DNA from: Flavobacterium panici
Lineage (GTDB): Bacteria; Bacteroidota; Bacteroidia; Flavobacteriales; Flavobacteriaceae
Length of the DNA: 64,000 nucleotides
Direction of reading: 5' to 3'
NCBI RefSeq assembly: GCF_903819335.1
Contig: NZ_CAIJDE010000058.1
Span: 119,013-183,012, forward strand
The position numbers and the translations under genes were made by a program. Each line of letters starts with the position of its first letter. Position 1 is the first letter of the stretch. This document shows, one piece after another, positions 1 to 9,193 of the stretch. The notes beneath the pieces are model-generated. The model did no database searches. It was not told the origin of the DNA and worked only from the letters and a program-made list of their open reading frames with translations.

Positions 1-1163
1 TCTCCGGACAAAGAATAAGTTCCATTGTTAGCTGTTGCATTAGAAGTAATCTCATCTACTTCTGCAGTAGCATTCTTTTTCGAAAACAAATCCTTAACCG
101 ACTTCGGCGATTGAGTTCCTAAAGTTCCATCTGAATTCTGAGTTAATTCATGAATGACCATATTCCCCGCCCAATCTTTATTTCCTAAATCATTCTCAGG
201 CGTTTTTCTGGCATTCCATCCAAAAACATATCTTTTATTTCCGTCAGAAGCCGTTTTTCCTGCGTAAAAGTATTCTCCATCAATTCTGTCATTTTCCGGT
301 TTTGTCCATGGACCAGTTATTGATGATGAAATTCTATAATGCGTTCCTTTGTTTCCGCTCCAATTCTCAGAAAAAATTAAATACCAATTGCTTCCCATTT
401 TGAAAATATCCGCACATTCCATCATCAGATAATTATCTTCAGGAGTTGTCGTATAAATCGGAGCTTGAACATCCCATTTTCCTGATGCAGGATCTGCGCT
501 TGTAAAATGCAGCAAAACGGCTTTTCTTCCAGGTTCTGTCTGTGTACTTACTAACATGGAATATTTTTTCAATTCATCATTATAAAACACATGCGGATCT
601 CTGAAATCATAATTGTAGTAGCCCGCCGGAGCTGTAATTTTAAAAGAAGGAACTTTTGTCCAGTTTTTCAAATCTCCACTTGTTGCACACAACACACTTT
701 CTCTCGCATTCGACTGAACAAAAACGGGATTTTCATTGTGCCCTGTATAATAGAAATAATAAAGATTGCCCACTTTGACAACTGATCCTGTGCCAATAGC
801 AAAATCAGGTTCAAGCGTTGTACCATATGGAATGGTTTGACCTTCATAAGTAAAATGCGCCAAATCTGTACTTTGATATTCATGAATATCATGAAACCCT
901 TTTCCAGCAGGTTTATTCTGTGCATCATGTAGAAAGTAAATATGAAATTTTCCGTTATCGAAAAAAGGCATAATATCTCCGGTATAACCCGCACTGTAAT
1001 ATGGGTCGTTTGCGCCCATCCATTGCGCGGGCGGAACAGGAAAAACATTAGTTATTTCAGAATTTCCTCCTGAAATCGAACCTCCAATATACGTTTCATC
1101 CTGACTGCATGAAGCCAGTGAAAAGAAAACGAAGGCGATTGTTATTATATTTCTATATTTCAT
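1..1163 (-). CDS. GH32-like glycoside hydrolase lipoprotein (C-terminus beyond window)
   Basis: The frame is open from an ATG at 1163 to the left edge, so at least 387 residues are visible and the C-terminus is missing. The first 20 residues are a lipoprotein signal peptide ending in LASC, so the protein is probably anchored in the outer membrane. It reads as a five-bladed propeller glycosidase of the GH32/GH43 type: a GDIMPFF segment near residue 45, DFRDPHVF (the RDP motif) and MECADIF (the EC motif with the likely acid/base Glu). The classical WMNDPNG nucleophile motif is absent and GDIMPFF probably carries the Asp. It is the last visible gene of the fructan locus, 21 bases after the DUF4960 gene, so a role in surface cleavage of fructan is inferred. 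The exact subfamily is not known to me. Confidence 0.82.
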   Translation of the reverse strand, partial: MKYRNIITIAFVFFSLASCSQDETYIGGSISGGNSEITNVFPVPPAQWMGANDPYYSAGYTGDIMPFFDNGKFHIYFLHDAQNKPAGKGFHDIHEYQSTDLAHFTYEGQTIPYGTTLEPDFAIGTGSVVKVGNLYYFYYTGHNENPVFVQSNARESVLCATSGDLKNWTKVPSFKITAPAGYYNYDFRDPHVFYNDELKKYSMLVSTQTEPGRKAVLLHFTSADPASGKWDVQAPIYTTTPEDNYLMMECADIFKMGSNWYLIFSENWSGNKGTHYRISSSITGPWTKPENDRIDGEYFYAGKTASDGNKRYVFGWNARKTPENDLGNKDWAGNMVIHELTQNSDGTLGTQSPKSVKDLFSKKNATAEVDEITSNATANNGTYSLSG

Positions 1164-1184
1164 TTTAGTTAAATTCAAGGTGGA

Positions 1185-2582
1185 TTATTTTGCCGCTAGA
1201 TAATTGATACTGTTTTGTGTCAGCAGTTTAATGTTTGTAATAAACTCGTTTGCCTGACTTGGCACTCCGCTGCTATTGGTTTCATTGTACCAATCGTAAG
1301 CTCCCATAGAAATAACAATTACATTTTTATTTGTACTCGTGTTCGGGAATTCTGCAATTGTTACTCTTCCGTTCAGTTCATTATCCCAGGCTTCACTTGC
1401 CAGATTGGTTCCTCCTGTTTGGTTTCTCCAGCCTTCTCCATTATTGTAGCCTCCCCATTCCGGTAAAAACCACCACGCTGTATGGTTTAATCTGAAAGTT
1501 CCGCTTTGTAATAAATTGGCTTTTCCAGCTTCAAAAGTGGTTAAACCCTGAAATATTGGATGACCTTCATGACCAACAAATGACATTCCCCATGAATTTC
1601 CATCTACAAATCCATTTGGAGGAAAATCACCAAAAACATTATTCGGTCCTTTTCCTGACGGAACAATTCCTAAAGCATCGACATATTGCGAAGCAAAAGA
1701 AGTCAAAAGCAAGTTTCCGCCATTTGTTCTGAAATTTTTCAATGCGTTTGTAACCGCAGGATTATAAGCCACAGAAGGTAAATTTGCAGCCGAATCAAAG
1801 TGCCACCAAATGACGTCGATATCACTTAAATCGGCACCATTTTGTATACTTTCAAAGGAAATATATTTTGCTCCTGGGAAATTATCAAACAACCAGTTTG
1901 AAGCTGTAACTTCATCCATATTTGTAATTCCTGATCTTGTAGCAGCAGTTCCTAAAAATGCAACTGTTAATCCTGTAACTGGAACTCCAACATTTGCTGT
2001 ATAATTAACGCTTTTACCATTTGATGTTATTACAAAAGTAACCGCATTCGTAAAATCAACGGTTGCTCCTGAAGCTGGCGAAATTGTAACGCCCATTGTA
2101 ACTTCAATTACGGGTTTAAGCACTGTCAAATCAGTATTTTCAGGAAGCGTCATATTAATGGTTTTACTAATATCGTTTATCGTTGCCGCAATGCCATTAA
2201 TCGTAAAACTCTTAATCGGACTTAAAACGGTTGTGGTTACCGTATAATCTTTGTATAAATTGCCATTAACTACTCTGAATTTTACTGGATTTGTAAAATT
2301 CATAGCCGAATTTAATTCCGGATTTGATGTTGCGCCATCGACAAAAACAACTTCCGGTTTTATAGCTGTTATGTCAGATCCGTAAGGCATTACAACAGTA
2401 ATTTTTCCTGTTGTCTGATCAATGTTTCCTGAAACTCCATTTAATTTGAATGAAAGTACATTTGAAGGCGAACTCACATCAAATCCGCCAGTTTCAAAAC
2501 TATTTTCGCAGGCATTAATTATAAAAATCATTGCCAATACTATAGACACTTTGGTCCAATATTTATTTAAAGCTTTTTTCAT
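1185..2582 (-). CDS. DUF4960-type surface glycan-binding lipoprotein of the fructan locus
   Basis: 465 residues with a type II signal peptide (IFIINAC, Cys about 25). Residues about 40-200 hold two repeated Ig-like units (SFKLNGVSGNI... and SFTINGIAATI...), each with a 'TV..PYGSD/PENTD.T.LKP' signature like DUF5018-type repeats. Residues about 205-465 match the DUF4960 domain that I associate with the levan-binding lipoprotein encoded next to susCD in Bacteroides fructan loci. It lies 18 bases after the susD-like gene on the same strand. Its likely job is to hold fructan at the cell surface for the SusCD complex. The binding role is inferred from family and position; no catalytic motif is visible. 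Confidence 0.85.
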   Translation of the reverse strand: MKKALNKYWTKVSIVLAMIFIINACENSFETGGFDVSSPSNVLSFKLNGVSGNIDQTTGKITVVMPYGSDITAIKPEVVFVDGATSNPELNSAMNFTNPVKFRVVNGNLYKDYTVTTTVLSPIKSFTINGIAATINDISKTINMTLPENTDLTVLKPVIEVTMGVTISPASGATVDFTNAVTFVITSNGKSVNYTANVGVPVTGLTVAFLGTAATRSGITNMDEVTASNWLFDNFPGAKYISFESIQNGADLSDIDVIWWHFDSAANLPSVAYNPAVTNALKNFRTNGGNLLLTSFASQYVDALGIVPSGKGPNNVFGDFPPNGFVDGNSWGMSFVGHEGHPIFQGLTTFEAGKANLLQSGTFRLNHTAWWFLPEWGGYNNGEGWRNQTGGTNLASEAWDNELNGRVTIAEFPNTSTNKNVIVISMGAYDWYNETNSSGVPSQANEFITNIKLLTQNSINYLAAK

Positions 2583-2600
2583 ATTGCTGATTTTTAAAGA

Positions 2601-4292
2601 TTAATAACCTGGATTCTGTTTGTACAATCCCTGGCTGAAATTAATTTGCTTCAACGGAATTGGGCAATATTCTTCTTTATGCGCATCAAAAAAAGCATCC
2701 TGATAATACGTACGTTTTGTTTTTTCTTTAGCATAAAAATCATTCATCACCTGATCTGTAATTCCCCAACGGACAAGGTCGAAGAATCGGCTTCCTTCCA
2801 TTGCCAATTCTAAACGACGTTCCCAACGCAACGCTTTACGGGCAAAATCCTGCGTCCAGTTGCAATTGCTTCCGTCCACATAAGTATTGATTTTGAAATT
2901 ACTCACATAAGGCAGTCGTCCTGTACTTTGTGCGGCTCTTTCTCTGATTTCATTGATCAACGGCAAAGCTTCAGATTGTCTTCCTAATTCAATCAAAGCT
3001 TCGGCACGCATCAAAATCACATCAGCATAACGAATCTGAATTCTATTTTTAGAATTTCCGTAAAACGGATCAATACTTACGACACAAGTGCAATTTGGAG
3101 CAACGTTTTCTTTTAAAGAAGCAAAATAGCCATACGTTCCCGGAGATCTTACCCAAGCTTCAACATATAGAAATTCAGGATCATATTTATATGGAAGACC
3201 AGGCATTGCAACAGTATGATACAATCTTGGATCAACTGTATTGGCATCAATATTTTTATAATCAAAATCTTCGTTGTTGTACGTGTCAAACTCAGGCAAA
3301 CCATTTGCTCCGGTTTTAAAAGCATTCACTAAATTCTGGCTTGGCTTATGAAAATCGCAACAGCCTAAACCTTGCGGTGTAGAAAGAACATCAGAAAAAT
3401 TCAATCTTCCGTAAAGCGTTCCATCGTTATCAGAAAACTGAATCGAGAAAATAGCTTCCGGTCCGTTTTCGTATGTTCCCGGTAAGAAGTTGTTGGCGAA
3501 ATCCGGTTCCAAAGAAGCTTTTCCAATTACTTTATCCGTTGCTGCAATTACTTCCTGCAAATGCTGCTGACTGATTCCTGTAACTTTAAATGTTTCATCT
3601 TGCGTATAAGCCTGATACAATCTAGTTTTTGCCAAATACGCATAAGCTGCTTTTTTATTGGCGCGTCCAACTTCTGGTTGTGTGTCAGGCAAATTATCAG
3701 CCGCTGCTTGAAAATCTTCTGCGATTTTTTTCCAAAGTTCTTCATTTGAAAGTGCTTTGTTTGAAATCGTTTTATAATCTTCTACGGGAACATCTTCGGT
3801 AATATAAGGCACATTTCTGAACATGATTTTCAGCATAAAATAGAAATGTCCTCTTAAAAAACGCATTTCAGCCATACGTGTTTTCTTCAATGGATAATCG
3901 GCTTCTGAAATTTGTTCCAAAGCTTTCAACGCTTTATTGGCTCTTGAAACACCCACATAACTGATGTACCAGAAACTGTCCAACTCTCCAAAATCTGGAC
4001 GGATATTATTTGAAACTTCAAAAAAATGAAAATCTTGGATATCATTTGTACCGCTTCCGCCTTTGTAGGCATCATCAGAACGAACATTTCCAAACGGCCA
4101 TAAACTGTACGGAGAATCGTAATGATCATTTCCTAACTGTGCATAAGCTGCATTCATAAATCCTTCAACCGACTGCGGTGTAACAATATCTTCTTCTGAC
4201 AACACACCACGCGGATCATTTTCTAAAAAATCGGAACAGGAAGCGAAGAAACCTATCGCTAAAAATCCTGCCATATATAATATTTTTTTCAT
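2601..4292 (-). CDS. susD: SusD/RagB family nutrient-binding outer-membrane lipoprotein
   Basis: 563 residues. Signal peptide with lipobox FFASC (Cys about 19), then SDFLENDPRG, the usual start of mature SusD proteins. The TPR-rich body and the C-terminal RWERRLELAMEGSRFFDLVRWG block are standard SusD features (broken here into its parts: WERRLELA, EGSRFFDL, RWG). It forms the lid on the SusC channel and captures oligosaccharides. It starts 14 bases after the susC stop, so the two are co-transcribed. The fructan specificity comes only from the neighbouring GH32 genes. Confidence 0.95.
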   Translation of the reverse strand: MKKILYMAGFLAIGFFASCSDFLENDPRGVLSEEDIVTPQSVEGFMNAAYAQLGNDHYDSPYSLWPFGNVRSDDAYKGGSGTNDIQDFHFFEVSNNIRPDFGELDSFWYISYVGVSRANKALKALEQISEADYPLKKTRMAEMRFLRGHFYFMLKIMFRNVPYITEDVPVEDYKTISNKALSNEELWKKIAEDFQAAADNLPDTQPEVGRANKKAAYAYLAKTRLYQAYTQDETFKVTGISQQHLQEVIAATDKVIGKASLEPDFANNFLPGTYENGPEAIFSIQFSDNDGTLYGRLNFSDVLSTPQGLGCCDFHKPSQNLVNAFKTGANGLPEFDTYNNEDFDYKNIDANTVDPRLYHTVAMPGLPYKYDPEFLYVEAWVRSPGTYGYFASLKENVAPNCTCVVSIDPFYGNSKNRIQIRYADVILMRAEALIELGRQSEALPLINEIRERAAQSTGRLPYVSNFKINTYVDGSNCNWTQDFARKALRWERRLELAMEGSRFFDLVRWGITDQVMNDFYAKEKTKRTYYQDAFFDAHKEEYCPIPLKQINFSQGLYKQNPGY

Positions 4293-4306
4293 TTTTAAAT
4301 CTTTTA

Positions 4307-7300
4307 TTATAAAGTAAAATTAAGACCTGCCGTAAAAGTTGTTGGCTGTGGATATCCAAAACCTGCATTTTCAGGATCAACTCCTGTGAAGCTTTTCGCA
4401 TCAAGAATCAATAAATTTTGACCGCTGATATAAAACCTGAAACTTTCCATGCTTAGTTTTTTCAATAAATCTTTTGGCAGACTGTAGCCAAACTGTAAAA
4501 CTCTAAGTTTAAGATAACTTCCGTTTTCTACATAATATGTTGAAAATCTTGATTCTGCATTTCTGTCTACTGTTGTCAATGCCGGAATAGTTGAATTTGG
4601 ATTATCCAGAGACCAGGCATTCAGCAGGCGTGTTCCTTTATTGGACCCGACATCATCAACACTCCAAAAATCAGTCTGATATTTTGTATTGTTAATTACA
4701 TCAACATCTGTTGCACCTTCCCAAAAAGTGGTAAAATCAAAGTTTTTATAAGACAAGTTTAAATTAATTCCATACAACAATCCCGGATTTGGATTTCCGA
4801 TCCACGTGCGGTCTTTATCTGTAATTGTTCCGTCGCCATTTAAGTCTTTGTAACGAATTCTACCAAGTCCTTTTCCTTCCTGAATTGCAGAGTTGTCTAC
4901 CTGATCCTGACTTGTAAACAATCCGTCAGTAACATATCCGTACATCGAATTAATTGGACGCCCTAAAATATTATCATCCAGTCCGTCGCCTCCGTAGTTG
5001 TTTTTTACTTCATCCGGTAATTGTGTAATCCTATTTTTGTTTGCCGAAATGTTTCCGGAAATATCATATTTCAATCCAAATGAAGTTTCATCATGATAGC
5101 CTAAAGAAAACTCCCAACCTTTGTTTTCCATAGAAGCACCGTTTACCCAACGGTTTCCTCCTTCGCCAATAACTCCTAAATAAGGCGGCAATACCAAAAT
5201 ATCATCTGTTTTCTTGATATAATAATCTATAGATCCGCTCAATTTTTGTTTGAATAAACCAAAGTCCAAACCAATATTGGTTTGTGTAGTAGTTTCCCAT
5301 TTCAAATCATCATTTCCAGATTGCGTTGCAATAAAACCAGACGGAAGCAATCCGTTTCCGTTTCCTGCAATATCGTAAGCTGTTCCAAAAGAAGTTGCCC
5401 AAGTTGGGCTTCCGCCTGCGTAACTTGCCAGATAAAGCGAATAAACTGCTGTATTACTTATTTCCTGATTACCGGTTTGTCCCCAGCCTGCTCTTAATTT
5501 TAAGTCAGAAAAAACAGGGGCGTTGTTTTTAATGAAATTTTCGTTGCTGATTCTCCATCCTGCAGAAACTGCCGGAAATGTCCCGAATTGATTGTTTTTT
5601 CCAAAACGAGAAGAACCATCACGACGAATTGTAGCCGAAACCAAATAACGATTATCAAACTCGTAATCTGCTTTTCCAAAATAAGAAAGCAAAGAATATA
5701 CAGTAGAAGTTCCGCTGGTAAACGATTCGCCTGTTCCTGCATCAGGATACATATAATCCGGCGTTTCGATCAAAAAGTCATTTTTACGCAACGTGTTTGT
5801 ATCATAAGTATCTTTATACATCTCCGTTCCCGCCATCAAATTCAGATTGCTTTTTCCAAAGTTTAAACTATAAATTGCTGTATTCGTCCAAGTCCATTTA
5901 TCACTTATTGACTGATCGATAGTTACAGAAGTCTGATCGTTTTGCAGATAACCCGATTTGTAGCTTCTTTGTAACGTGCGTTTTTTGTAAAAACCATAAT
6001 CCATTCCGAAACTGGTTTTGATATGCAGATTTTTAATAATTTCCAAATCCGCGTAAGCGTTACCAAAAAGGCGCAAATAATCGTATTTGTTGTCTTTATT
6101 ATATTCTAAAAGACGAACCGGATTTTGTCTGTCGTTCATTCCTCCAACCGGTCCTCCCCAACCAATTCCGTCAACAGTATGAACCGGAATAATTGGTAAA
6201 GCTCTAAGAGCAGGATCTAACACGCCCGGATCTGTTACTTCGTTCGTACGGTTTAAACTGAAGTTTTCTCCGATAACTAATTTGCCATCAAAATATTTAT
6301 AAGAACTGTTCATTCTCGCAGAAATTCTTTCGAAATCTGTTGTTTTTACAACACCTTCATTTCCATAATAACCTAACGAGAAAACATAATTTCCTTTATC
6401 AGAAGCATTCGATACAGACAAATCATAAGAATTGGCAACTCCAGTTTGAGAAATTGCATCATACCAATCTGTATTTGAAGCTTTAATGGTTTGTTGTGCA
6501 TCAAGATATTCCGGAACCAAAACTTTGTTCAATTGCGGTTTGTTGTTATTAACCGACCAGTCAAATTGATAACGCAAATTGTTATTATTCGGATTTAAAC
6601 CGTCGTTAATATTTGCCTGCCAAAGTGCCTGCCCAAACTGGTTTGCATTTAACACATCTAACTTTCTTGAATAATCAGAAAAGGAAGCATAGGTACTGAA
6701 ATTGATTCTCATTTTACCTTCTTTTCCTTTTTTGGTTGTAATGATAATGACACCGTTTGAAGCTCTGGAACCGTAAATACTTGCTGAAGAAGCATCTTTC
6801 AAAACCTGAATGGTTTCAATATCATTAGGGTTTAATTCATGCATTCCGGATTTTGTCGGCATTCCGTCAATTACATAAAGCGGATCTGTATTGTTCAGCG
6901 TCCCCACGCCACGAATCACCACTTTTGTATTTCCACCGCTTGGCGAACCATCAGACGATACTTTTACTCCGGCAATTCTTCCTTGTAAAGCTTTGATCGG
7001 GTTTGGCTCTGGCTGTTTCATGACTTCCTTCATGTTTACAACGGCAACTGCGCCTGTGATATCTGTTTTCTTTTGTTTAGAGTATCCTGTTACGACAACT
7101 TCATTTAGCTGGTTGTTATCTACTTTTAAAGTTACATTGATCATTTTTTGACCTTTAACAGGAATAGATTGTGGAGCATATCCTATAAAGGAAACTACAA
7201 GTACAGCATCTGGAGCAACATTTGGGAAGGAAAAATTCCCATCAAAATCGGTGACCGAACTGGTATTTGTTCCTGAAATAATTACTGTCGCTCCAGGAAG

Positions 7301-7408
7301 CGGCATTCCGTCATCAGACGAAATTACCGTTCCTTTTATTCCGTTTTCCTGTGCCATCATGAGCATTGGAAAAAAGAAAAATAGAAAATATAAAATCTTA
7401 TTTCTCAT
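4307..7408 (-). CDS. susC: SusC/RagA TonB-linked outer-membrane transporter
   Basis: 1033 residues, full length for SusC. Signal peptide to about residue 19 (PMLMMAQ), then a carboxypeptidase-D-like regulatory domain (residues about 22-95, NGIKGTVISSDDGMPLPGAT), a VVVTGYSKQKKTDITGAV TonB-box/plug start, a plug domain, and a long beta barrel ending in FTAGLNFTL with a C-terminal aromatic. It imports glycan fragments across the outer membrane using TonB energy, together with the SusD protein downstream. A 168-base gap separates it from the upstream GH32 gene and contains a hairpin (7454-7473), so it may have its own promoter or be attenuated relative to the upstream genes. Confidence 0.96.
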   Translation of the reverse strand: MRNKILYFLFFFFPMLMMAQENGIKGTVISSDDGMPLPGATVIISGTNTSSVTDFDGNFSFPNVAPDAVLVVSFIGYAPQSIPVKGQKMINVTLKVDNNQLNEVVVTGYSKQKKTDITGAVAVVNMKEVMKQPEPNPIKALQGRIAGVKVSSDGSPSGGNTKVVIRGVGTLNNTDPLYVIDGMPTKSGMHELNPNDIETIQVLKDASSASIYGSRASNGVIIITTKKGKEGKMRINFSTYASFSDYSRKLDVLNANQFGQALWQANINDGLNPNNNNLRYQFDWSVNNNKPQLNKVLVPEYLDAQQTIKASNTDWYDAISQTGVANSYDLSVSNASDKGNYVFSLGYYGNEGVVKTTDFERISARMNSSYKYFDGKLVIGENFSLNRTNEVTDPGVLDPALRALPIIPVHTVDGIGWGGPVGGMNDRQNPVRLLEYNKDNKYDYLRLFGNAYADLEIIKNLHIKTSFGMDYGFYKKRTLQRSYKSGYLQNDQTSVTIDQSISDKWTWTNTAIYSLNFGKSNLNLMAGTEMYKDTYDTNTLRKNDFLIETPDYMYPDAGTGESFTSGTSTVYSLLSYFGKADYEFDNRYLVSATIRRDGSSRFGKNNQFGTFPAVSAGWRISNENFIKNNAPVFSDLKLRAGWGQTGNQEISNTAVYSLYLASYAGGSPTWATSFGTAYDIAGNGNGLLPSGFIATQSGNDDLKWETTTQTNIGLDFGLFKQKLSGSIDYYIKKTDDILVLPPYLGVIGEGGNRWVNGASMENKGWEFSLGYHDETSFGLKYDISGNISANKNRITQLPDEVKNNYGGDGLDDNILGRPINSMYGYVTDGLFTSQDQVDNSAIQEGKGLGRIRYKDLNGDGTITDKDRTWIGNPNPGLLYGINLNLSYKNFDFTTFWEGATDVDVINNTKYQTDFWSVDDVGSNKGTRLLNAWSLDNPNSTIPALTTVDRNAESRFSTYYVENGSYLKLRVLQFGYSLPKDLLKKLSMESFRFYISGQNLLILDAKSFTGVDPENAGFGYPQPTTFTAGLNFTL

Positions 7409-7453
7409 AAATTTTGGTTTGATTAAGGTTATTTTAATAGTTAGTTATGTTTT

Positions 7454-7473
7454 ACTGCCATTTCCCTGGCAGT
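7454..7473. terminator. Hairpin in the leader of susC
   Basis: Perfect 7-bp inverted repeat ACTGCCA / TGGCAGT with a 6-base loop. On the plus strand it is followed by six T, which looks like a terminator, but both flanking genes run on the minus strand, where it is followed by AAAACAT instead. On the minus strand it would lie in the untranslated leader of susC. It may therefore be a leader structure, not a working terminator. Confidence 0.4.
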
Positions 7474-7576
7474 TTTTTATTTTGCAAATAGATGTAACTA
7501 GCCTGAAAGAGATTATCCTTCTTACGGTTGTACGATTTGTTTTTGGATTGAATTAGAAAAATTCTATTCGATTTTC

Positions 7577-9193
7577 TTATTGCTTTTTATTGATGTCCAA
7601 TACTTGAATAATCCCATTTTTTATTTCTATTTTCTGCTTTGAAGAAATAGTAAGGGCTGAAAATGGTTTGTTTAGGAAAAAGATTTCCGTCATTACTTTT
7701 TCGCCATTATTGTAGAATATTTCGATTGACGTTTTATCCAGAATAATTTTAAAAGCGGCACTTTTTTGGCTTCCTTCCAAAAATGCTTTGCTTACTGGTA
7801 AAGCAAACTTATCTGAGAAATCAGTTATACCAGCTTTAGAACGATCAATAAATAAGTAATTTTCTTTATTGTTTAAACCAAAACTTAAAGATTCTCCATT
7901 TGCATTAGAAAGTGTAAAAGTGTAATCTTCCTGTTTTAAGTTTTTTAAATCTAAACTAACAACTGTCTGAGTTAAATCTACTTTTCCGCTTTCAATTAAA
8001 TTTAAAGTTCCTTTTCCGGTTTTACTTTTTGTTTTAATGGTTTTAGAAACATAATTATTGATTTCTTTTACCGGCGTGCTAACCAAATTATAATGGTTTT
8101 CTTTTTTAACCAATTTCAATTCGCGCGGAATTGTGGTACTGCTTCTCCATGTCGTTGTTGGAACCTGTTGTGCATATTCCCAGTTTGACATCCATCCGAT
8201 AAATAAGCGTCTTCCGTCTAAAGTTGGAACATTATTCCACGTCACTCCGGCATAATTATCTTTTCCATAATCTGCCCAGACTGCTTTTTCATTATTTACT
8301 CTTTCAGCAAAAGTAGTGTCCATTGTAAATGTTTTTCCGTCAAAATCTCCAACAAAATATTGAACTCCGGAACCTCCGTTTGGCCCGCCCGGATTAAGGT
8401 TTACAATTAAAACCCATTTTGTTTCTTTTGTTCCTTCTACTTTTATTTCGAAGAAATCAGGACATTCCCAAACACCACCATGAGCACCAATATTTTTTCC
8501 AAATTCAGATGCAAATTCCCAGTCTTTCAGATTCGATGATTTGTAAAAATGAATTCGATCCTGTGCTGCCAAAGCCATAATCCATTGCTTATGAGTTTCA
8601 TCCCAAGATACTTTTGGATCTCTAAAATCTCTAATTCCAGGGTTTTTCACGACAGGATTTCCTTCCTCAAATTTCTGCCATGTAAAACCGTTATCATTAG
8701 AAAAAGCAATATCCTGCTGTTCCACATCAATTTTGCCTGCTTTTTCCTTTGTCATATCATGCAACGTGTAAATTGCAACAATCGGAGCTGCTTTTCCGGT
8801 TCCTAAACCAGATATATTCTGAGTGTCGACAACAGCACTTCCTGAAAATATATATTTGTCCTTATCTGGGTAAAGCGCAATAGGCTGTTCTTCCCATTTA
8901 ATTAAATCTTTAGAAATCGCATGTCCCCAATGCATTGGTCCCCATGTATTTCCATCAGGATAATGCTGATAAAACAAATGATAATAGCCATTGGCGAAGA
9001 ACATTCCGTTAGGATCGTTCATCCAGCCTTTTTTTGGCGTAAAATGAAAATGTGGTCGATACATTTGTTCTTCCGCTGTGTTCGATACAGTTACGGCAGC
9101 AGTTTGTGCAGTTGCAGAAGACGGTTTTAATCCTACTATCGACAGTAAGGCAGCACTATAAAGAGCTAACGGCAGATGTTTCTTTGATTTCAT
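7577..9193 (-). CDS. GH32 fructan beta-fructosidase (levanase/inulinase type), exported
   Basis: 538 residues with a signal peptide (residues 1-30, cleavage near ATAQT). All three GH32 active-site motifs are present: WMNDPNG (57-63, nucleophile Asp60), FRDP (190-193) and ECP (243-245, acid/base Glu243). The C-terminal 170 residues form the usual beta-sandwich. It should release fructose from beta-linked fructans or sucrose in the periplasm or outside. The fructose would then enter through the permease encoded upstream. Its start codon lies inside the 3' end of the permease gene (38-base overlap, different frame), which suggests translational coupling. Exo versus endo action and levan versus inulin preference cannot be read from the sequence. 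Confidence 0.95.
   Translation of the reverse strand: MKSKKHLPLALYSAALLSIVGLKPSSATAQTAAVTVSNTAEEQMYRPHFHFTPKKGWMNDPNGMFFANGYYHLFYQHYPDGNTWGPMHWGHAISKDLIKWEEQPIALYPDKDKYIFSGSAVVDTQNISGLGTGKAAPIVAIYTLHDMTKEKAGKIDVEQQDIAFSNDNGFTWQKFEEGNPVVKNPGIRDFRDPKVSWDETHKQWIMALAAQDRIHFYKSSNLKDWEFASEFGKNIGAHGGVWECPDFFEIKVEGTKETKWVLIVNLNPGGPNGGSGVQYFVGDFDGKTFTMDTTFAERVNNEKAVWADYGKDNYAGVTWNNVPTLDGRRLFIGWMSNWEYAQQVPTTTWRSSTTIPRELKLVKKENHYNLVSTPVKEINNYVSKTIKTKSKTGKGTLNLIESGKVDLTQTVVSLDLKNLKQEDYTFTLSNANGESLSFGLNNKENYLFIDRSKAGITDFSDKFALPVSKAFLEGSQKSAAFKIILDKTSIEIFYNNGEKVMTEIFFLNKPFSALTISSKQKIEIKNGIIQVLDINKKQ

Noticed and set aside
668..1048. 126-residue minus-strand open frame inside the first GH32-like gene
   Set aside because: It lies in another frame of a gene with clear GH32 motifs and lipobox; its residues have no family pattern.
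7454..7473. Hairpin between GH32 and susC as a normal terminator
   Set aside because: The T-run follows on the plus strand while both genes are on the minus strand, so it is given as a leader structure only.
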